Shown here piece by piece: positions 43,052 to 54,889 of a stretch of DNA of 64,000 nucleotides. The number at the start of each line of letters is the position of its first letter. Within the stretch, counting starts at the first letter, position 1. The translations under genes were made by a program, and so were the position numbers. Source of the stretch: Micromonospora sp. DSM 45708 (lineage in GTDB: Bacteria; Actinomycetota; Actinomycetes; Mycobacteriales; Micromonosporaceae); NCBI RefSeq assembly GCF_039566955.1, contig NZ_CP154796.1, positions 1,302,001-1,366,000 of the forward strand, written 5' to 3'. Under the pieces are notes generated by a model. It was not told the DNA's origin. It did not search any database and worked only from the letters and a program-made list of their open reading frames with translations.

Positions 43052-44314
43052 ATGGGCCGCAGCCAGTCGTTGCCCCGGGGTGGCGGTGACCCGCGCTTCG
43101 GGCCGGACGCCGACGACACCGGCTGTTCCATCCTGCACGTCGACATGGACGCGTTCTTCGCCTCGGTCGAGGTGCGCCGCCGCCCCGAGCTGCGCGGCCG
43201 GCCGGTGGTGGTGGGCGGCATCGGCCCACGCGGCGTGGTCAGCTCGGCCAGCTACGAGGCCCGCGTGTTCGGGGTACGCAGCGCCATGCCCACCGCCCGG
43301 GCCCGGGCCCTCTGCCCGGACGCGATCTACCTGCCGCCCGACTTCACCGCCTACTCGGCGGCGTCCCGGGCGGTCATGCAGATCTTCCGGGACGTCACCC
43401 CGCTGGTCGAGCCGCTCTCCCTGGACGAGGCGTTCCTCGACGTGGCCGGCGCCCGCCGGCTGTTCGGCCGACCGGCGGCCATCGCCGCGCTGATCCGCCG
43501 TCGGGTGGCCGAGGAGCAGCGGCTGACCTGCTCGGTCGGGGTGGGCCCGAGCAAGTTCGTGGCCAAGCTGGGCTCCACCCGCGCCAAGCCGGACGGCCTG
43601 CTCGTGGTGCCCGCCGACCGGGTGCTGGACTTCCTGCACCCGCTGCCGGTGTCGGCGCTGTGGGGCGTGGGGGAGCGCTCGGCGGAGGCGTTGCGCCGGC
43701 TCGGCCTGCGCACCGTGCGCGACCTGGCCGAGGCGCCGACCGGTCTGCTGCGTCGGGCGGTGGGCGAGGCGTCCGCGAGGCACCTGCACGAGCTGTCCTG
43801 GGGGCGGGACCCGCGTGGGGTCTCCCCGGAGCAGGTGGAGAAGTCGATCGGGGCGGAGATCACGTTCGACACCGACGTCACCGACCCGGGCGAGATCCGG
43901 CGGGCGCTGCTCGCCCTCGCCGAGAAGGCCGGCGCCCGGCTGCGGGCGGCCGGTCAGGTCGGCCGCACGGTGTCGCTGAAGGTCCGTTTCGCCGATTTCC
44001 GCACGATCAGTCGCTCCCGCACGCTCGGCGTGCCGACCGACACCGCACGGGAGATGTTCGACACCGCCTGGGCGCTCTGGGTCGCTCTCGCCCCCGGCGA
44101 GGCGGTCCGCCTGGTCGGCGTACGGATGGAGGGGTTGGCCGCGGCGGAGGAGACGCCGCAGCAGCTCACCCTGGGTGCGCCGGAGCGGGGGTGGCGGGAG
44201 GCGGAGGCGGCGGCGGACGCGGCAGCCGCCCGATTCGGGCGGTCCGTCATAGGTCCGGCCAGTCTTCTCGGCCGGCGGGATCCACGACGAGTCGAAAAAC
44301 CGACCCGGCCGTAG
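43052..44314 (+). CDS. dinB: DNA polymerase IV
   Basis: Encodes 420 residues, an active Y-family lesion-bypass polymerase. Catalytic residues are present: Asp31 in HVDMDAFFASVE and Asp125-Glu126 in SLDEAFLDV, with SSASYEARVFGVRSAMP, SVGVGPSKFVAKLGS and the little-finger domain (TVSLKVRFADFRTISRSRT). A 25-residue N-terminal extension (MGRSQSLPRGGGD) precedes the core. There is no obvious C-terminal clamp motif; the end is LGRRDPRRVEKPTRP. It contrasts with the inactive ImuB at 35414. Apparently leaderless. Confidence 0.95.
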   Translation: MGRSQSLPRGGGDPRFGPDADDTGCSILHVDMDAFFASVEVRRRPELRGRPVVVGGIGPRGVVSSASYEARVFGVRSAMPTARARALCPDAIYLPPDFTAYSAASRAVMQIFRDVTPLVEPLSLDEAFLDVAGARRLFGRPAAIAALIRRRVAEEQRLTCSVGVGPSKFVAKLGSTRAKPDGLLVVPADRVLDFLHPLPVSALWGVGERSAEALRRLGLRTVRDLAEAPTGLLRRAVGEASARHLHELSWGRDPRGVSPEQVEKSIGAEITFDTDVTDPGEIRRALLALAEKAGARLRAAGQVGRTVSLKVRFADFRTISRSRTLGVPTDTAREMFDTAWALWVALAPGEAVRLVGVRMEGLAAAEETPQQLTLGAPERGWREAEAAADAAAARFGRSVIGPASLLGRRDPRRVEKPTRP

Positions 44315-44429
44315 GTCGTCCCGCTTTCCGACGCGCGAGCCCCCTCGTAGACTTGCGGGTAAGCAGCCGGTTGGCTGCCACGGTCTGTCGGCCCGACCGG
44401 GCCGACCAACGTGACCGGGGAGGAGTGCC

Positions 44430-44828
44430 GTGCCGCTCTCGGAGCACGAGCAGCGGCTGTTCGAGCAGATCGAGCGGTCGCTTGCCGAGGATCCCAAGTT
44501 CGCCTCGGCCGTGCGCGCCAGCGACCCGCGTTTCCACGCGCGGCGTCGCGTGCTCGTCGCTGCCGGCGTGGTCGTCGCTGGTCTGGCACTGTTGATCTAC
44601 GGTGCCGTGATCAAGATTCCTGCGGTGGCCGTGGCGGGCTTCGTCGTCATGCTGGCCTCGTTGGGCTACGCGGTGCAGTCGCACCGCCGGTCCCAGTCGC
44701 CCGACCTGCACGTGGTGGGCGGCACAACGACGAGTCGGCGTCGTCCCCGTGGCCGCAGTGGCCGTCGGGGCTCCTTCCTCGACCGGATGGAGGACCGCTG
44801 GCGGCAGCGCCCGGAGGGCCACCGCTGA
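44430..44828 (+). CDS. DUF3040 membrane protein
   Basis: Encodes 132 residues from GTG 44430 with GGGGAGGAG upstream. It begins with the DUF3040 signature MPLSEHEQRLFEQIERSLAEDPKFA, then has two membrane helices (VLVAAGVVVAGLALLIYGAV and AVAVAGFVVMLASLGYAV) and a basic tail. The family is actinobacteria-specific and often found near mraZ and cell-division genes. A promoter is suggested by TAGACT near 44348, giving a leader of about 70 bases. Role unknown; it converges with the transglutaminase gene. Confidence 0.88.
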   Translation: MPLSEHEQRLFEQIERSLAEDPKFASAVRASDPRFHARRRVLVAAGVVVAGLALLIYGAVIKIPAVAVAGFVVMLASLGYAVQSHRRSQSPDLHVVGGTTTSRRRPRGRSGRRGSFLDRMEDRWRQRPEGHR

Positions 44829-44996
44829 CCACGCCCCGCCCCTGACCGGGCGGGGCCGCGACGGACGCCTTGCCGGCGCACGCCGGCGAGCGCGTCCGCT
44901 GCATCGCTCCCATGACCACGTTCTCCCCCCACGGAGCGCCCCACCCCGCGCGCCCCCGTGCGCGCCCACCCGCGTGCGCCCACCCCCGTGCGGCCT

Positions 44997-45050
44997 GTTT
45001 CACGGAAAGAGTGGTCATTCGAGCCCGAATGACCACTCTTTCCGTGAAAC
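44997..45050. repeat. Inverted repeat, CACGGAAAG family, copy 2
   Basis: Perfect 25-base arms (44997-45021 and 45026-45050) with a four-base loop AGCC, an exceptionally strong hairpin. The sequence shares CACGGAAAG, GTGG and CAT blocks and the flanking AAAC with the element at 20822-20871. It lies between convergent genes and could stop transcription in both directions. Confidence 0.85.
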
Positions 45051-45136
45051 TGCGGCAGCGGAGGAGGTCAGGTGGCACGCCTGCTTGGCTCGGTGCGGCA
45101 GCGGAGGAAGGCAGGTGGCACGCCTGCTCGGCTCGG
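45051..45136 (+). repeat. 43-bp direct repeat, two copies
   Basis: Units at 45051-45093 and 45094-45136 both begin TGCGGCAGCGGAGGA and end with GGCACGCCTGCT and GGCTCGG, differing at three positions. The array begins exactly at the end of the inverted repeat and ends four bases before the transglutaminase stop codon. Confidence 0.85.
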
Positions 45137-45139
45137 CGG

Positions 45140-47605
45140 TCAGCGGGCGGGGCGGTTGGCCAGCAGGCGACGCGGGCTCCAGCGCAGCATCCGCTGCCGT
45201 ACCTGCCCGGTGACGGTGATCAGCCGGGCCGACCGCTCGGCCAGGGCGGTCTGCCACCGCGCCAGCACCGACGGCGGCAGCACCGCGGCCAGCAGCCGGG
45301 TCCGCCGGTTCGCCCGGGCGGCGAGCGCCCCCCGCACCGTCCGCAGCGCCGGCTGCAACTCGGCGTCGGTCAGCGGGTCACGGGCGTACCGGGCCCGCTC
45401 CTCGGCCCGGCCCAGCAGCCGTACCCCGGTCACCGCGCCCGCGTCCTCGACCAGCGCCTCCCGGCTCAACCGCTCGGCGGTGGCCCGCGGCGTCTCCGTG
45501 CCGTCCACCGGCACATGGAAGTCGACAAGCGTGTCGAGCAGTTCGTCCCAGGCGGCATGCGCGTCGGCGCGGGCCGCCTCGGCGTCCACCCCGACCACCA
45601 TCTCGGGGCCGCGGCCCCGCTGCCCGGGCACGGCCATCGCGGTGGCCGCCGGCAGGGTCGCCCGGACCCGCCGCCGACGACGCAGCGCGGAGCGGCGCAG
45701 GGCCGGCAGGGCCAGCAACGCCAGCAGCGCGAGCACCCCGGCCAGCCACCACGGCCAGACCTGGTCCTGCCGGGTCGGCCCGTTGTCGCCGACCGCCAGG
45801 CCCTGGTCGGCGTCCTTGTCCAGGCGGTCCGGTTCGTTCGGGCCGGCCGACGGGTCGGTCGCGTCGGGCGCGGCGCTGCTTCCCGGCGCGGGGGTGATCT
45901 CCTCCGGGGCGTCGGTGTCCGGGGCCCAGGCCGACCGGACCGAGCCCGGGATGCTCGCCGCCGGGGTGGCGTCGAACGGCACCCAACCGATCCCGCCGAA
46001 GTAGACCTCGGTCCAGGCGTGCAGGTTCTGGTTGGTCAGCACGTAGGAGCCGTCGCCGGTGTTGGTGCCGTTGGTGAACCCCACCGCCACCCGGGCCGGT
46101 ACGCCGGCCGCCCGCACCAGCCAGGCCATGGCCGCCGCGTACTGCTGGCAGTAGCCGACCTTGGTGGCGAGGAAGTCGGTGATGTCGTCCCCGCTGCTGC
46201 CGTTGCGGGTGGAGAGCGCATAGGTGAAGCCGTTCTCCACCGAGAAGTAGTCGTAGACCGCCCGGACCTTGTCGTAGTCGGTCTGCCGGCCCTTCACCAG
46301 CCGTTCGACCAGCCGGTCGACGGCCGGGACGGACGGGGTGACGGTCTGCTGGCGCAGCACCGCGCTGTCCGACGGCAGGGACGGCGCGGCGCGCAGCGCC
46401 GCCGGGCTGAACGTCGACCGCACGTAGTCGAAGGAGTAGCGCTTGCCGCGGGCGTTGTCCCGACTGGAGAAGACGATCTGCTGCTGCGGGTCGTAGCGCC
46501 AGTTGCCGGCCAGGTCATCGGTCTTGACCGGCTCGGCGTAGACCGGCATCAGTGGCATGTTCAGGTTCTTCGTCACCTCGACGGTGGCCCGGTAGCGCTG
46601 CTGCTCGACGCCGCGGGGCGCGCGTTCGGCCGGGTCGGGCAGGCCGCGGGTGACCGGTTGCCCGCTGGGCACGCGCGCCTGGAAGCCGCTCGGCCGCAGA
46701 TCGTCCACCACGCCGAGGCGCAGGTAGAACGGGTTCGGCTCGTCGGTGGTGACCTTGACCAGGTCGAACCGCTCGCTCTGGTTGAGCTGCCCGCTGAGCG
46801 CGGCGAACAGGTCGATCCGGCCCGTGCTGCCGCCCTGGCCGGGCCGCCCGTTGCCGTCGCCGGGGCCGGCGCCGACGTTGCTCATCAGGCCGCTTGTCAT
46901 CCCGGGCACGGCCAGCGGCAGCGCCACCGCCACCACCACCCCGACCACGGCCAGCCGGCGGCCGGCCGCGGCCAGCGGCGACGCCTCCCAGACGTCGACG
47001 TCGCGGCCCTCGCCGGTGAACCGGCGGCCGAACCGGCGCACCCGGTCGACGTTGTCGGTGACCAGCAGCCACAGGTAACCGGCGGCGCCCACCACGAACG
47101 GGGTGGCGGGAACGCTGTCCACGTAGACCGCGACCGGCACCGAGTAGATGGCCAGCATCGGCAGCCCGGCCAGCGCCGGCCGGCGCAGCCCGACCGCGAG
47201 CACGTCCACCACCACGGCCACCGCGCCGATGCCGAGCACGGCGAGGAAGAGCAGCGAGTCGACGTCGGGCACCTTGACGCCGTAGCCGCGCATGTCCTGC
47301 AACGACGTCTGGAGCAGCTCGCCGAAGTGGGCGAACGTGGCCGGGGTCGGCACGAACGCGAACGCCTCGGTGCCGCCGGGGAAGACCCACGTCAGGCCCA
47401 GGGTCAGGCCGGCCAGCATGGCCAGCAGCTGGCCCCAGAGCGGGGCCCGCCCCAGCCGGCTCAGCGCCGCCGCGCCGGCCACCACGGCGACCACGATGGC
47501 CGCCTGGACCAGCCACGTCCACCGTTCGAAGATCGCCGACAGCGGAGCCGCCGCCAGCAGCGTCGCCGCCGCGGCGACGAAGCCGATGTTGCGGTGCGGG
47601 ATCAC
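45140..47605 (-). CDS. Membrane-bound transglutaminase-like protein (TgpA/DUF3488)
   Basis: Encodes 821 residues. About seven N-terminal membrane helices form the DUF3488 part. A large extracytoplasmic region holds a transglutaminase-like core: GDDITDFLATKVGYCQQYAAAMAWLVRAAG contains the catalytic cysteine (short form VGYCQQYAAAMAWL), NLHAWTEVYFGGIGW the histidine and FDATPAAS the aspartate. One C-terminal helix (VWPWWLAGVLALLALLALP) and a cytoplasmic tail follow. With the upstream DUF58 and MoxR genes it forms a standard three-gene membrane-complex module. The bond it acts on is unknown. Confidence 0.92.
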   Translation of the reverse strand: MIPHRNIGFVAAAATLLAAAPLSAIFERWTWLVQAAIVVAVVAGAAALSRLGRAPLWGQLLAMLAGLTLGLTWVFPGGTEAFAFVPTPATFAHFGELLQTSLQDMRGYGVKVPDVDSLLFLAVLGIGAVAVVVDVLAVGLRRPALAGLPMLAIYSVPVAVYVDSVPATPFVVGAAGYLWLLVTDNVDRVRRFGRRFTGEGRDVDVWEASPLAAAGRRLAVVGVVVAVALPLAVPGMTSGLMSNVGAGPGDGNGRPGQGGSTGRIDLFAALSGQLNQSERFDLVKVTTDEPNPFYLRLGVVDDLRPSGFQARVPSGQPVTRGLPDPAERAPRGVEQQRYRATVEVTKNLNMPLMPVYAEPVKTDDLAGNWRYDPQQQIVFSSRDNARGKRYSFDYVRSTFSPAALRAAPSLPSDSAVLRQQTVTPSVPAVDRLVERLVKGRQTDYDKVRAVYDYFSVENGFTYALSTRNGSSGDDITDFLATKVGYCQQYAAAMAWLVRAAGVPARVAVGFTNGTNTGDGSYVLTNQNLHAWTEVYFGGIGWVPFDATPAASIPGSVRSAWAPDTDAPEEITPAPGSSAAPDATDPSAGPNEPDRLDKDADQGLAVGDNGPTRQDQVWPWWLAGVLALLALLALPALRRSALRRRRRVRATLPAATAMAVPGQRGRGPEMVVGVDAEAARADAHAAWDELLDTLVDFHVPVDGTETPRATAERLSREALVEDAGAVTGVRLLGRAEERARYARDPLTDAELQPALRTVRGALAARANRRTRLLAAVLPPSVLARWQTALAERSARLITVTGQVRQRMLRWSPRRLLANRPAR

Positions 47606-47621
47606 CGAACCACCCTTCCGG

Positions 47622-48920
47622 TCATCGCATGCCTCCGGCGACGGTCTCGGCCAGCGCCGCCCGCAGGGCGAAGCCCTGGGAGCCGCGCCCGGCCTGCGGC
47701 CACAGCGCCGGCAGCCGGTTGCCGTGCTCCACCCCGATCACCCGCCAGCCGCTTTGCAACAGGGCGAGCGCGGCACTGCCGTGCGCCCGCTCCGCCTCGG
47801 CCCGTGCCTTCGGCGCCAGGTTCAGCCAGGTGTTGCTGTCGAGCAGGAACGCCACGCAGGTGGCGCCGTTGCCACGCAGCCCGGCCAGCAGCTCCGCCTC
47901 GGCGTCGCCCAGCGTGCCGAGAAGCGCGATGATCAGGCCGCCGTCGGCCCGCTGCCGGACCTGCTGCACCAGCGCGGTGATCTCGCCACGCCGGTCGAGG
48001 TGCACCTCGGCGAGGTGGTCGAGGAGCAACCCCTCACCACCGGTCTCGGTGGCGCCCACGTCGGCGCCGTTGCCGGTGACCAGGCGCAGCTTGTAGCCGG
48101 CCTGGCGCAGGTGCACGGCGATGCTGGCGGCGGCCGAGACGGCCCACTCGAAGCTGGCCGTCGGGCCCTCGCCGCGATGCCCGGCGGCGCGGGTGTCCAA
48201 CACCACCGTCGCCCGGCTCTCCCAGGGCTGCTCCTCGCGGCGCACCATCAGCTCGCCGGTGCGCGCGGTCGACTTCCAGTGCACCCGACGCAGGTCGTCG
48301 CCCATCCGGTACTCCCGGGTGGCGGCGTCGTCCTCGCCGTGCACGGCCACCGAGCGGGCCCGGCTGTCGCCGCTGCCGGCGTACTCGCCGGGCAGCCGCA
48401 CCGCGGGCAGCGAGGTGACCTGGGGGATCACCGTGAGGTGGTCGGTGCTGGGGAACGAGCGGGTCAACTCGCACAGCCCGAACGGGTCGGTCAGCCGGAT
48501 CACCAGCGGGCCCACGTCGTAGCGGCCCCGCACGTCGGCACGGACCGTGTACGCCACCGAGCTGGCCTGGTGCGCGCCGAGCCGTTCCAGCACCACCCGG
48601 GGCCGGCTGCCCAGCGCGTAGGGCAGCCGGTCCTCCAGCAGCAGGGTGCCGGTGGGCAGCCGGGACAGGTTCTGCAACCGCAGCACCACCCGGGAGCTGG
48701 CCCCGACCGGCACCCGGTGCGGTTCGAGCGTGCGGTTGCAGGCCAGCTTGTAGCGGCTGCGGCCGACGTACGCGGCGGCGAGCAGCGGCAGGACGGCGAG
48801 CAGGACGGCAACCCGGAGCAGGTCCTTCTCGCCGAGGATGCCGGCGGAGAGCGCGGCGGCCACCGCTGCCGCCAGGAAGGAACGGCCGCGGGTGGTCAGC
48901 CCACGCAGCCCGTCGCGCAC
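47622..48920 (-). CDS. DUF58 domain protein
   Basis: Encodes 432 residues from GTG 48920, one base after the moxR stop. Two N-terminal membrane helices are followed by an extracytoplasmic-like beta domain (VVLRLQNLSRLPTGTLLLED) and the DUF58 signature GDDLRRVHWKSTARTGELMVRREEQP, with a vWA-like fold (ATVVLDTRA, GGLIIALLGTLGDAEAELL). DUF58 proteins partner with MoxR ATPases. Its stop is 17 bases before the transglutaminase start. Molecular function remains undefined in the family. Confidence 0.9.
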   Translation of the reverse strand: MRDGLRGLTTRGRSFLAAAVAAALSAGILGEKDLLRVAVLLAVLPLLAAAYVGRSRYKLACNRTLEPHRVPVGASSRVVLRLQNLSRLPTGTLLLEDRLPYALGSRPRVVLERLGAHQASSVAYTVRADVRGRYDVGPLVIRLTDPFGLCELTRSFPSTDHLTVIPQVTSLPAVRLPGEYAGSGDSRARSVAVHGEDDAATREYRMGDDLRRVHWKSTARTGELMVRREEQPWESRATVVLDTRAAGHRGEGPTASFEWAVSAAASIAVHLRQAGYKLRLVTGNGADVGATETGGEGLLLDHLAEVHLDRRGEITALVQQVRQRADGGLIIALLGTLGDAEAELLAGLRGNGATCVAFLLDSNTWLNLAPKARAEAERAHGSAALALLQSGWRVIGVEHGNRLPALWPQAGRGSQGFALRAALAETVAGGMR

Positions 48921-48921
48921 G

Positions 48922-49986
<1,065 letters not shown>

Positions 49987-50180
49987 GGGCCTCCTCCTCG
50001 TCGCCGGAACGGCAGCTCTGTATAGAGCACCTGGACCCGCCGTTGGGTTCGCGACGCCGAGCCTCGTCTGCCGCACGCATCTCACTGGCCTCTCAGGCTA
50101 ACCATGTTTGCCGGGAACGCCGACTCCCGCAGGTGGTCGGTCGGTTACGCCCGGAATATTCGCCGGACGGGGGACCGGGG

Positions 50181-50186
50181 TACACT
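50181..50186 (+). promoter_or_regulatory. -10 box of leuS leader transcript
   Basis: TACACT ends seven bases before the ATG of the leader peptide at 50194. No clear -35 hexamer is visible. Confidence 0.6.
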
Positions 50187-50193
50187 GCGACCC

Positions 50194-50232
50194 ATGGCCG
50201 GAGTCTTCCTGCTTCTTACCGAGCCGTGCTGA
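50194..50232 (+). CDS. Leucine leader peptide controlling leuS
   Basis: A 12-codon frame, [12 protein letters not shown] then TGA, with three consecutive leucine codons of which two are CTT. CTT is very rare in this GC-rich region. The ATG lies seven bases after a -10 hexamer, so it would be translated from a leaderless mRNA. Its stop codon falls inside the first arm of a hairpin that is followed by a terminator. This is the arrangement of amino-acid-specific ribosome-mediated attenuation. Leucyl-tRNA shortage should stall the ribosome at the leucine codons and allow read-through into leuS. Confidence 0.7.
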   Translation: MAGVFLLLTEPC

Positions 50233-50284
50233 TGCGCTGAACGCGCGACAGCACGGCCGCCCCTCCTGCGCGAGGGGCTTTTTT
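50224..50284 (+). terminator. Attenuator: pause hairpin plus intrinsic terminator upstream of leuS
   Basis: CCGTGCTG (50224-50231) pairs with CAGCACGG (50249-50256), forming a hairpin that overlaps the end of the leader peptide. GCCCCTC (50259-50265) pairs with GAGGGGC (50272-50278) with a six-base loop and is followed by TTTTTT (50279-50284), the only such terminator noticed in this window. The leuS start is 51 bases further on. Confidence 0.75.
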
Positions 50285-50335
50285 GTGCCCGCAGCAGACC
50301 TCCACCACCCGATGAGACCGCGCCGAGGAGACGCC

Positions 50336-53176
<2,841 letters not shown>

Positions 53177-53409
53177 GGCCGGGTCAGGCTTGCGGGGACG
53201 AGCCGGCCGGCCGGGTCGGTAGCCGCGCGGCCTACAAACTTGATGGCGTGGATGAGTCGCTCTTTCGGCGCGGAGGATGCCGAGCCGGATGACTCACCTA
53301 CGCCATCAAGTTTGCAGGCGACGCGAGGAAACCCCGGGGGCAGCCCGGGGCAGGGGCGACCCGGGACCCGGGCGGTGCGGCGGACGGCGGGATCGGGGCG
53401 GACCGGCGG
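53177..53409. other. Convergent spacer holding an inverted-repeat element
   Basis: Between leuS and the phosphotransferase gene. Apart from the inverted repeat at 53235-53314 the stretch is GC-rich with no gene seen. Confidence 0.5.
53235..53314. repeat. Inverted repeat, AACTTGATGGC family, copy 2
   Basis: Perfect 15-base arms CAAACTTGATGGCGT (53235-53249) and complement (53300-53314). With two mismatches the arms extend to 24 bases, including GAGTC/GACTC. The loop is about 32 bases. It lies between the convergent leuS and phosphotransferase genes. The same arm with GGATGAGTC flank occurs between imuB and dnaE2. Confidence 0.8.
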
Positions 53410-54171
53410 TCACCTCGCGCGCAGCGCGGCCTCGACCGTCGGGCGGTGCCGGCGCAGCCAGTCGTGCCAGCCGCGTACCGTCTCGACCGCCCCGGCGGCG
53501 CGCAACCGGCGCATGCCGGGCGCGTCCCGGTCCGCGCCGGCGTCGATGCCGCGCCAGGTGCCGTCGAGCTGGTCGAGCATGACGCCGACCAGCTCGGGCC
53601 GGGGGAGCAGCCCACCGGCCGGGCCCTCGTAGGCGTCGCAGAGCAGCCGGCAGCGTCGGCCCAGCTCGGCCGGGTCGGCGTCGCCGCCGAGCGCGCCCCA
53701 GTGCCAGCCGGCGAACGCCACGTCGTCGATGCGCCGACCCGGACCGGCGAGGTCCCAGTCCAGCAGCGCCACCGGCACCGGTCCGGCCGGTCCGGCCCGG
53801 TACACCGTGTTCTTCGGGGACAGGTCCCGGTGGCAGACCGTCTCCGCGCCGCCGGCCAGCCCGGTGCCGGCGCAGGCGTCGTGCAGCGCCCGGATCAACC
53901 CGGCCAGCCCGGTCAGCGCCGCGTCGGCGAAGAAGGCCGGCTCCTCCTGGTCGCGCCACGGGACCACGCCGTCGATGTGGGAGAGCACCTGCCGGCCCTG
54001 TTCGTCCACCCCGAGGTACCCGGGCGCGATCCCGGGCGCGGTCGACGCCAGGTGATCCAGCAGCGCGGCGACGAAGTCGGCGTTGGCGGGCCGGGTCCGG
54101 CGGACCGTGTCCCCGATCCGGACCACCTCGGCGATGAACCCGCCGGGCAGCGTCTCCCCGGTGCCGGTCAT
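53410..54171 (-). CDS. Aminoglycoside phosphotransferase-family kinase
   Basis: Encodes 253 residues of the APH/choline kinase fold. The catalytic loop is CHRDLSPKNTVY (aspartate base and magnesium-binding asparagine) and the DFG-equivalent is LLDWDLAGPG. The N-terminal lobe is short. The family includes antibiotic kinases but also many small-molecule kinases of unknown substrate. The nearby cell-wall amidation genes give no specific clue, so I do not predict resistance. It lies one base after the VTT gene's 3' end in the same direction as gatD and murT. Confidence 0.82.
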   Translation of the reverse strand: MTGTGETLPGGFIAEVVRIGDTVRRTRPANADFVAALLDHLASTAPGIAPGYLGVDEQGRQVLSHIDGVVPWRDQEEPAFFADAALTGLAGLIRALHDACAGTGLAGGAETVCHRDLSPKNTVYRAGPAGPVPVALLDWDLAGPGRRIDDVAFAGWHWGALGGDADPAELGRRCRLLCDAYEGPAGGLLPRPELVGVMLDQLDGTWRGIDAGADRDAPGMRRLRAAGAVETVRGWHDWLRRHRPTVEAALRAR

Positions 54172-54172
54172 G

Positions 54173-54889
54173 TCAGCTCGGGCCGAGCCGGCGCTGCCGC
54201 TCGGCCCGCCACCAGCGATGGATGATCAGCACGCTGGCGATCAGGCCGAGGCTGGCCGGCGCGGCGGCGTACCAGTTGATCGAACCGGGGCTGGTCACCG
54301 CCGCGCCGATCGCGGCGTAGCCGATGGCGGTCGGGGCGGAGGCGATGACGCTGCCGGCCAGGAACGGCAGCACCCGGGCCGCGGTGGTGCCGTAGCCGTA
54401 GCTGACCAGCCCGAAGCCGGCGATCGGCAGCAGCCGGACGGTGATCACCCCGAACACGCTCTGCCGGGCGAACCAGCCGTCGAGGCGGGCCAGCCGGCCG
54501 CGGACGCGTTCGGCGACGAACTCCCGGCCCAGCAGCCGGCCGACCGCGAAGCCGAGCGCCGCCGCGAGCAGCGCCGCGCCGAGCGCGTACGCGGCGCCCT
54601 GCACCGGCCCGAAGATCGCACCCGAGGCCAGCGTGACGAACGTCCGGGGCACCAGCGCGACCAGCAGCAGCGCGCCGCCGACCACGGCCGCGACCGGGGC
54701 GTACCCGCCGAGCGAGTCGGCGAGCCGGGGCAGGTCGGCCGCGTCCGGCCGGGGCACCAGCAGCAGCGTGACGCCGAACCCGGCGAGCAGCAGGAGCAGC
54801 AGCCCGAACCGGCGCGCCGACGGCTGCCCCAGCAGCCCGACGAGGCGGCGGGCCGCCGGTCGCCGCCCCGGCCGGGCGGCCCCGGTCAT
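54173..54889 (-). CDS. TVP38/TMEM64-family (VTT domain) membrane protein
   Basis: Encodes 238 residues with about five to six membrane segments. The VTT/SNARE-associated signature is visible: LVPRTFVTLASGAIFGPVQGAAYALGAALLAAALGFAVGRLLGR (core VPRTFVTLASGAIFGP, then GFAVGRLLGR), and ITVRLLPIAGFGLVSYGYG. Related DedA/VTT proteins move lipids such as undecaprenyl phosphate across the membrane. The ATG overlaps the gatD stop as ATGA, tying it to lipid II amidation genes, so a lipid-carrier role is a reasonable guess. Confidence 0.85.
   Translation of the reverse strand: MTGAARPGRRPAARRLVGLLGQPSARRFGLLLLLLAGFGVTLLLVPRPDAADLPRLADSLGGYAPVAAVVGGALLLVALVPRTFVTLASGAIFGPVQGAAYALGAALLAAALGFAVGRLLGREFVAERVRGRLARLDGWFARQSVFGVITVRLLPIAGFGLVSYGYGTTAARVLPFLAGSVIASAPTAIGYAAIGAAVTSPGSINWYAAAPASLGLIASVLIIHRWWRAERQRRLGPS

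Larger units (their letters stand above)
44829..45139. other. Repeat-rich convergent spacer
   Basis: 311 bases between the DUF3040 and transglutaminase stops hold no convincing gene. The spacer consists of a pyrimidine-rich segment with GTGCGCGCCCACC- and GTGCGCCCACCC-like words, the 54-base inverted repeat at 44997-45050, and two copies of a 43-base direct repeat (45051-45136). Confidence 0.6.
49987..50335. other. Divergent spacer with leuS leader and attenuator
   Basis: 349 bases between moxR and leuS. The left half holds the moxR ribosome-binding site and probable promoter. The right half holds a -10 box, a leaderless leucine-rich peptide, a paired hairpin and a classical terminator followed by TTTTTT. 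These parts are listed separately. Confidence 0.7.

Noticed and set aside
53410..54171. Aminoglycoside resistance gene
   Set aside because: Only the general APH fold is visible. The context is cell-wall housekeeping and most such kinases are not resistance enzymes.
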